Assembly: GCA_024638345.1 (NCBI GenBank)
Contig: JAHEKL010000079.1
Location: 1-10,435 of the forward strand
DNA from: Gammaproteobacteria bacterium
GTDB taxonomy: Bacteria > Gemmatimonadota > Gemmatimonadetes > Longimicrobiales > Gaopeijiaceae
Length of the DNA: 10,435 bases
Reading direction: 5' to 3'
Part shown: positions 6,231-10,435 of the stretch, in pieces
Layout: every line of letters starts with the position of its first letter
How positions within the stretch are numbered: position 1 is the stretch's first letter
Notes under the pieces: model-generated
What the model saw: only the letters and a program-made list of their open reading frames with translations
The model's database searches: none
What the model was told of the DNA's origin: nothing
Translations under genes and position numbers: made by a program

Positions 6231-7013
6231 TCATGGGCGCTCGACCATCCACGGGTCGCGATCCGGCGGAATCCATCGCGGCGCGCGCGGCGGAAGCAGG
6301 TGGGACCGCAGGATGTGCCAGAAGGACGCGAGCCCGTCGGACCAGCCGATCTTCTTACCCTCCGCGTACGAGCGTCCTCGGTAGGACACAGGTAGCTCGT
6401 AGACTCGGGCTCTGGCCTGCGCTAGCCGGGCCGTGATCTCGGGCTCGATACCGAAGCGATCCCTCGTGAGGGGGAGTGTGTCCAAGAGGTCGCGCCGGAT
6501 CATCTTGTAGCAGGTCTCCATGTCGGTGAGGCTCAGATTCGTGAAGACGTTCGAAAGGAGGGTCACAGCCCGGTTGCCCACCGAGTGCCAGAACAGATGA
6601 GCCCGGTGCGGCCCGCCGAGAAACCTCGATCCGTAGACCGCGTCGGCCCATCCCCCGAGAATGGGCTCGAGGAGGCCGGGCAGCTCCATGGGGTCGTACT
6701 CGAGGTCCGCATCCTGAACGACGACCACATCGCCGGTAGCCTCCTGAAAGCCCGACCTCAGTGCGGCCCCTTTTCCGCGATTCTCCACATGGAAGATGAC
6801 GCGGTCGATCAATCTCTCACTCTCCATCTTCAGGAGGATCTCCGACGTCCCGTCCGTCGACCCGTCGTCCACCACGATGACCTCGGTCACGACAGGCAGC
6901 TGACGCACGCGCTCGATCACCTGACGAACGGTGGTGGACTCATCGTAGACAGGAACGACCACGGAGAGCCGGACTCGTTCCCAAGGAAGCTCGGGGGCTT
7001 TCCTCGGGGTCAC
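6231..7013 (-). CDS. Family 2 glycosyltransferase (polyprenyl-phosphate sugar synthase-like)
   Basis: A 260-residue GT-A fold enzyme of the DPM1/GtrB/ArnC-like GT2 group. It has the opening strand VVVPVYDE (18-25), VVDDGSTDGT (47-56) for nucleotide binding, GKGAALRSGF (80-89), metal-binding QDADLEYDP (100-108), YGSRF (127-131), MECYK-like METCYKMIRRD (165-175) and the ending YRGRSYAEGKKIGW (211-224). There are no C-terminal transmembrane helices, so it is probably a peripheral enzyme loading a sugar from a nucleotide donor onto a lipid phosphate; donor and acceptor cannot be read. The start is GTG at 7013, with AGGA overlapping the pilR stop. It begins only 12 nt after pilR, so it is probably co-transcribed with pilSR. 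Its place between pilR and pilA suggests, but does not show, a part in pilin or envelope glycosylation. Confidence 0.88.
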   Translation of the reverse strand: MTPRKAPELPWERVRLSVVVPVYDESTTVRQVIERVRQLPVVTEVIVVDDGSTDGTSEILLKMESERLIDRVIFHVENRGKGAALRSGFQEATGDVVVVQDADLEYDPMELPGLLEPILGGWADAVYGSRFLGGPHRAHLFWHSVGNRAVTLLSNVFTNLSLTDMETCYKMIRRDLLDTLPLTRDRFGIEPEITARLAQARARVYELPVSYRGRSYAEGKKIGWSDGLASFWHILRSHLLPPRAPRWIPPDRDPWMVERP

Positions 7014-7025
7014 GATGGAAACGTC

Positions 7026-8396
7026 CTATGAATCCCCGAGTCCGTAGCGGCTGATCTTGCGGTAAAGGGTGGAGGGATCGATTCCGAGGACTTCCGCGGC
7101 TCGCGTCTTGTTCCCGTCCTCGGCCTGAAGGACCCACTGGATGTAGGCACGCTCGACCACCTCCATCGTCGGGTTGGCATGCGAGACCTCATCCACCAAG
7201 CGTTGCGCGGGAGGCTCCCTGAGACGGTCGGGAAGTGACTCGGAGACGATCGTCTCACCCTCCGTGAGCACCGACGCCCGCTCGATCGCGTTCTCCAACT
7301 CGCGCACGTTCCCAGGCCAATCGTACGACTCGAGCAGCTGTTGCGCCTCCGGGGACAGCTCGAGCTCCTTTCCCTCCTGTTCAGCCATCTCCCCAAGGAA
7401 GTGGCGGGCCAGGACCGGAATGTCGTCTGGCCGCTCTCGCAGCGCGGGCAGCTCGAGGGCGATGACATTGAGCCTATAGTAGAGGTCGCTCCGGAACTCG
7501 CCTAGTCGGATCAGCTCTTCCAGATCCCGATTGGTCGCGGCGATGATGCGAACATCGATCGGGATGGCCTCCGTAGCGCCCACGGGAATCACCTCGCGCT
7601 CCTGAATCGCTCTCAGAAGTTTCACCTGGGTCGCCGACGCAGTCTCCCCGATCTCGTCCAGGAAGAACGTGCCGCCGGCCGCCGCCACGAGCAGTCCCGC
7701 CTTGTCCCGAACCGCGCCCGTGAACGAACCCTTGACGTGACCGAACAACTCGCTCTCCAGGAGGCTCTCGGGAAGCGCCCCGCAATTGATGGAAAGGAAC
7801 GGGCCCTCGCTCCTCCCGGACTGCGCGTGAATGTAGCGGGCCAGAACCTCCTTTCCCGTGCCGCTCTCCCCGGTGATCAAGATGGTCGAGTCCGTGGGGG
7901 CGACGGTATCGGTGAACTCGAGGACTTCCATGAATCGCCGGCTCTTGCCCACCGGGCGACCGGCGCGCGACCCGCCTCGCCGCTTGATCTCCTGCTTGAG
8001 CTCCCGGTTTTCGACCTTGAGCGCCCGAGCCTCCGCGGCGCGCCGGCAGATCGCGAGCAGCTCGTCGTTGGAGAACGGCTTCTGGAGGTAATAGTAGGCT
8101 CCCTCGTTGACCGCTCGCATGGCGGACTTCAGGGAGGCCTGGGCGGTCATCAGAATGACCGCCATCTCGGGATCCACCTCGCGCGCCCGTGCGAGAACGT
8201 CCAGTCCGGTGGCACCAGGCATGCGAATGTCGGATACGACGATGTCCGGGTGTATCTCCTCCAGCGCCTCCAGCCCCGCCGTACCCCCCACAGCGGTGGT
8301 AACCCGGTATCCCTCACCCCTGAACAGGATCTGCAGGGACTCCAGGATCCCGGTCTCGTCGTCGACGAGCAGCACTTTCGTACCGTTCTCAGCCAT
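7026..8396 (-). CDS. pilR: PilR, sigma-54-dependent activator of pilin expression
   Basis: A 456-residue NtrC-family regulator. The receiver domain (1-120) has Asp12-Asp13, phospho-acceptor Asp56 (VSDIRMPG), Thr84 and Lys106 (QKPF). A linker rich in Lys/Arg/Glu (121-150) leads to the AAA+ domain (about 150-385), with Walker A GESGTGKE (176-183), a sigma-54 loop reading GSFTGA (223-228), Walker B FFLDEIGE (244-251) and RSDLYYRL (302-309). The Fis-type DNA-binding helices are at about 411-452 (TRAAEVLGIDPSTLYRKI). Ser replaces the first Ala in GAFTGA. ATG at 8396 overlaps the pilS stop by 8 nt, so translation is coupled. The name rests on pairing with a 6-TM PilS and the nearby pilA. Known family role: phosphorylated PilR with RpoN activates pilA. 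The -24/-12 candidates in front of pilA and pilS are its likely targets. Confidence 0.93.
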   Translation of the reverse strand: MAENGTKVLLVDDETGILESLQILFRGEGYRVTTAVGGTAGLEALEEIHPDIVVSDIRMPGATGLDVLARAREVDPEMAVILMTAQASLKSAMRAVNEGAYYYLQKPFSNDELLAICRRAAEARALKVENRELKQEIKRRGGSRAGRPVGKSRRFMEVLEFTDTVAPTDSTILITGESGTGKEVLARYIHAQSGRSEGPFLSINCGALPESLLESELFGHVKGSFTGAVRDKAGLLVAAAGGTFFLDEIGETASATQVKLLRAIQEREVIPVGATEAIPIDVRIIAATNRDLEELIRLGEFRSDLYYRLNVIALELPALRERPDDIPVLARHFLGEMAEQEGKELELSPEAQQLLESYDWPGNVRELENAIERASVLTEGETIVSESLPDRLREPPAQRLVDEVSHANPTMEVVERAYIQWVLQAEDGNKTRAAEVLGIDPSTLYRKISRYGLGDS

Positions 8397-10083
8397 GGAG
8401 CGCTACCGCCGCGGGCCTCTCTGCTCCGGGAAGATACAGATTGAACTCGGCCCCTTCCTCCCAGTGGTCCACCAGGATGATGCCCCGGTGGGCTTCGACG
8501 GCCCGGTGGACGACCGAGAGCCCGAGCCCGCTCCCCCCGGTCCGTGTCGTGAAGAAGGGATCGAAGATCCTGGCGGCCAGTCCCTCCGGTACCCCCGGCC
8601 CCGAGTCCCTGATTCGGATATGGATCGGGTGCATGACGTCGACGCCGGGGGTGCGAACGTCTCTCAGATCCTGCACGGCCACCTCGACGACTCCATGATC
8701 CGGCGAGAATTGCACGGCGTTGAGGATCAGATTGAACAGGGCACGGTGAAGCAGATCGAGGTCGGCGGGAATCGTGATTCCCGTGGAGTCGGGCGTGTGT
8801 CGAATCGTGACCCCGCGATCCACCGCCTCCGGATGCCGCTCGACGACCGTGACGCAGTCCGAGAGCAACTCGTCGAGCCCGATCGAATCCAGTTGACCGA
8901 TGCGCACCCTCGAGAAGTCGATGAAGTCCGAGAGCAGACGACTCAGACGATCCGACTCGCGAACGATCATCTGCCTCAAGGTGCCGGCATCTTCGTCCTT
9001 CAGCGAGGGGCGGGAGAACTGCTCGACCGCGCTCCGGATCGACGCCAGCGGATTCTTGATCTCGTGAGCCATCGCAGCCGAAAGCTCCGCCACGGCCTTC
9101 AATCTCTCATTCCGGCGGTTCAGGACGGCTAGTTTCTCGAGATCGGTGATGTCCTGGAAGATCGCCGTCACCACGGTAGGGTGATCCGGCTCCGCGCGCA
9201 TGGTCGTGCTGACGCCCAGGGTGATCCTCTGGTCCTTCCTCAGGGCGCTCACCTCGCCTCTCCGCAGGGTGATTCCGTCCTCGAGAGCCTGCTGAAGCAG
9301 CGCAAGCAAGCCGGGGGCGATCGCACCGAAGATCTCCGAGGCCGGCATCCCGCTCCAGTCACGACCGTCCATGCCCAGTAGGGTCTCCGCGGCCGGGTTC
9401 ATGTAGAGCAGAACGCCCGGCTCCTCGACCGTCACGATACCCGTGCTGATCGTCTCCAAGATATTCGTCGTATCCTTCCTGAGACGTTGTAGCTCGGATC
9501 GCGCCGCGCCGAGCGCGATCCCGGCACGCCGTAGACGGTCGCCGAGAACGCCGGTGACCAGCGCCACGACCGTGAACAGTCCGATCTGGAGAGCCAGACT
9601 CCAGGTCAGGGATTCGGAGTACCCCCAGACCAGATCGGCGAAGTAGCACAGCGCGGCCAGCGGACCCACGAGGATGCCCCAAGGGAGCCTCAGAAGCAGC
9701 GCTCCCTCCGAGATTACGAGGATATAGAGCCAGGCGAACTGGCTCTCGCCCCCTCCGGTAAGATGTACGACACCGGTCACGAGCAGGATATCGAACAGCA
9801 CCTGCCCTGCGAGGAATCCAAACCCCGATCCGGCCTGCTGGACGTGAGATTGCCAGTATCCCGCGGCGGTGACCACGAGCGCGAGAACGAACATCGCGGT
9901 GGCCAGGAATGTGGCCTGCGGATCGGCCTGGTCCCAGGCCACCAAAGCCGCCAGCTGAAAGCCGGCCACGACCACCAAGCGACCCAAATAGAGCCACTTC
10001 AGCAAATCAGCCCCCATTAGACCCGGGGTCGCTTGCTGGGCTCGAGCCTCCCAGACTTCGCCGGTGCTCTCGCTCAAGGTCAC
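8389..10083 (-). CDS. pilS: PilS, six-helix membrane sensor histidine kinase
   Basis: A 564-residue kinase. Six hydrophobic helices (about 31-50, 58-76, 90-108, 116-131, 134-152, 159-181) form the N-terminal domain that in PilS senses pilin in the inner membrane. A coiled linker (190-208) follows, then a PAS domain (about 209-317: ILETISTGIVTVE, NPAAETLLG, FQDITDLEKL). HisKA has His340 in MAHEIKNPLASIR. The HATPase domain has Asn455 (NLILNAVQF), G1 DSGPGV (493-498), FDPFFTTR (507-514) and GGSGLGL (516-522). The chosen start is GTG at 10083. ATG at 10017 (residue 23) is an alternative just before the first helix; neither has a strong ribosome site. It is first gene of pilS-pilR-glycosyltransferase, behind a sigma-54 promoter candidate. 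It should phosphorylate Asp56 of PilR, and in the known family it is held down when pilin is plentiful. Confidence 0.93.
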   Translation of the reverse strand: MTLSESTGEVWEARAQQATPGLMGADLLKWLYLGRLVVVAGFQLAALVAWDQADPQATFLATAMFVLALVVTAAGYWQSHVQQAGSGFGFLAGQVLFDILLVTGVVHLTGGGESQFAWLYILVISEGALLLRLPWGILVGPLAALCYFADLVWGYSESLTWSLALQIGLFTVVALVTGVLGDRLRRAGIALGAARSELQRLRKDTTNILETISTGIVTVEEPGVLLYMNPAAETLLGMDGRDWSGMPASEIFGAIAPGLLALLQQALEDGITLRRGEVSALRKDQRITLGVSTTMRAEPDHPTVVTAIFQDITDLEKLAVLNRRNERLKAVAELSAAMAHEIKNPLASIRSAVEQFSRPSLKDEDAGTLRQMIVRESDRLSRLLSDFIDFSRVRIGQLDSIGLDELLSDCVTVVERHPEAVDRGVTIRHTPDSTGITIPADLDLLHRALFNLILNAVQFSPDHGVVEVAVQDLRDVRTPGVDVMHPIHIRIRDSGPGVPEGLAARIFDPFFTTRTGGSGLGLSVVHRAVEAHRGIILVDHWEEGAEFNLYLPGAERPAAVALHG

Positions 10084-10091
10084 CTCACAGA

Positions 10092-10113
10092 TGTACGCCC
10101 GCGTATGCGTACA
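10092..10113. promoter_or_regulatory. Inverted repeat at the predicted pilS transcript start
   Basis: TGTACGC and GCGTACA arms (7 bp, perfect) with an 8-nt spacer. The start predicted from the -24/-12 element is near 10111, so the RNA would begin with this hairpin, which ends 8 nt before the GTG of pilS. It may protect the 5' end, limit ribosome access, or be a repressor site in DNA. The function is inferred. Confidence 0.45.
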
Positions 10114-10121
10114 GCATTACA

Positions 10122-10137
10122 TGCAAGCGGAGTGCCG
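10122..10137 (-). promoter_or_regulatory. Sigma-54 (-24/-12) promoter of pilS
   Basis: The minus strand reads CGGCACTCCGCTTGCA. Against TGGCAC-N5-TTGCA it differs only at the first base, and GG and GC are exactly 10 bases apart. It lies in the only substantial gap upstream of pilS, about 40 bases before the GTG, in the right direction. It implies RpoN control of the pilS-pilR operon and probably autoregulation by PilR. Confidence 0.75.
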
Positions 10138-10209
10138 GCGGGGAGAATCCACCGAAGGACGGATCCGGAGGTGACGCGAGCGGGGGCGGATCCGCTGGTC
10201 AGGAGGCCC

Positions 10210-10435
10210 TCAGAAGCCGAAGGGTACGTTCAGGGTCTGGCCCGCGTAGATCCGACTGGTCCGAATTCCGTTGCTGCGCCGAAGAGCTTCGACGGTCGTT
10301 CCGTGACGATTGGCGATGATCCAAAGGGACTCGCCTTCCTCGACCGTATGGTGCAGGACGCCCTGACCCGAGTCCGTGGGGATCGCGAGCTCCTCACCCA
10401 CGAGGATCCGACTGCCGCGGATCCCGACGGACTCG
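10210..10435 (-). CDS. C-terminal end of a LysM-domain cell-wall protein (5' part outside the window)
   Basis: The frame is open from the right edge to TGA at 10210. A GTG at 10401 could be taken as a start, but the 11 codons upstream of it read ESVGIRGSRIL, the end of one LysM repeat that finishes GEELAIP, so the true gene begins beyond the window. A second complete LysM follows: HHTVEEGESLWIIANRHGTT, then LRRSNGIRTSRIYAGQTLNVP, close to the protein end at VPFGF. LysM repeats bind the glycan of peptidoglycan. Tandem C-terminal LysM is typical of MltD-type lytic transglycosylases, amidases and NlpC/P60 hydrolases, and the catalytic part is not visible, so the enzyme type is unknown. It precedes pilS by 126 bp and is probably a separate transcription unit, though no hairpin terminator is seen after it. 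Confidence 0.8.
   Translation of the reverse strand, partial: ESVGIRGSRILVGEELAIPTDSGQGVLHHTVEEGESLWIIANRHGTTVEALRRSNGIRTSRIYAGQTLNVPFGF

Noticed and set aside
6179..6436. Short plus-strand frames between pilA and the glycosyltransferase
   Set aside because: They lack ribosome sites and mostly overlap the glycosyltransferase 3' end; the gap is better explained by pilA control elements.
8107..9132. 341-codon open frame on the plus strand, opposite pilS and pilR
   Set aside because: It lies antisense to two clearly homologous genes, has no recognisable domain and an Arg/Ser/Pro-rich composition typical of antisense frames in high-GC DNA.
10210..10401. Complete 63-residue LysM protein starting at GTG 10401
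   Set aside because: The codons upstream to the window edge continue a LysM repeat, so this is the end of a longer gene.
1..10435. CRISPR arrays, tRNA or rRNA genes, insertion sequences, attachment sites
   Set aside because: No spaced direct repeats, no cloverleaf-like segment, no transposase or integrase motif and no terminal inverted repeats were seen by eye on either strand.

Overview
This is a high-GC window read almost entirely from the minus strand. It holds a type IV pilus (T4P) pilin and regulation locus of a Gram-negative bacterium. The short C-terminal LysM gene, the 6-TM PilS/PilR pair, short class III pilins and a PilX-like protein with a glycine-rich repeat region would fit a Gemmatimonadota- or Myxococcota-like lineage. 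That placement is an impression from gene style, not a database result. There are no RNA genes, CRISPR arrays, insertion sequences or convincing plus-strand genes, and no gene-free stretch exceeds 300 bases.

Layout in transcription order (right to left). (1) The 3' end of a LysM cell-wall protein (10435-10210). (2) A 126-bp gap with a near-consensus sigma-54 (-24/-12) promoter and a 7-bp inverted repeat at its predicted transcript start. (3) pilS and pilR, overlapping by 8 nt, followed closely by a GT2 glycosyltransferase. (4) A 237-bp gap with a second, weaker sigma-54 promoter and a 5'-UTR hairpin, leading into a pilA-like major pilin (119 aa). (5) A strong intrinsic terminator. (6) A second pilin with a long leader, then a second histidine kinase and a second NtrC-type sigma-54 activator joined by an ATGA overlap. 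(7) A tightly coupled minor-pilin set, fimT-pilV-pilW-pilX-like, with overlapping stops and starts; the last gene runs off the left edge.

Likely logic (inference): PilS responds to the membrane pilin pool and phosphorylates PilR. PilR, with RpoN, drives pilA and possibly its own operon. The terminator after pilA would keep major pilin output far above that of the downstream pilin, regulators and minor pilins. The second kinase/activator pair sits between the second pilin and the minor-pilin set and may control one of them. The glycosyltransferase between pilR and pilA may serve pilin or envelope glycosylation.

The most interesting points are the two complete sigma-54 two-component systems around one pilin locus, the sigma-54 promoter in front of pilS itself, the RNA hairpins around pilA, and an approximately 35-40 residue insertion in the ATPase domain of the second kinase.
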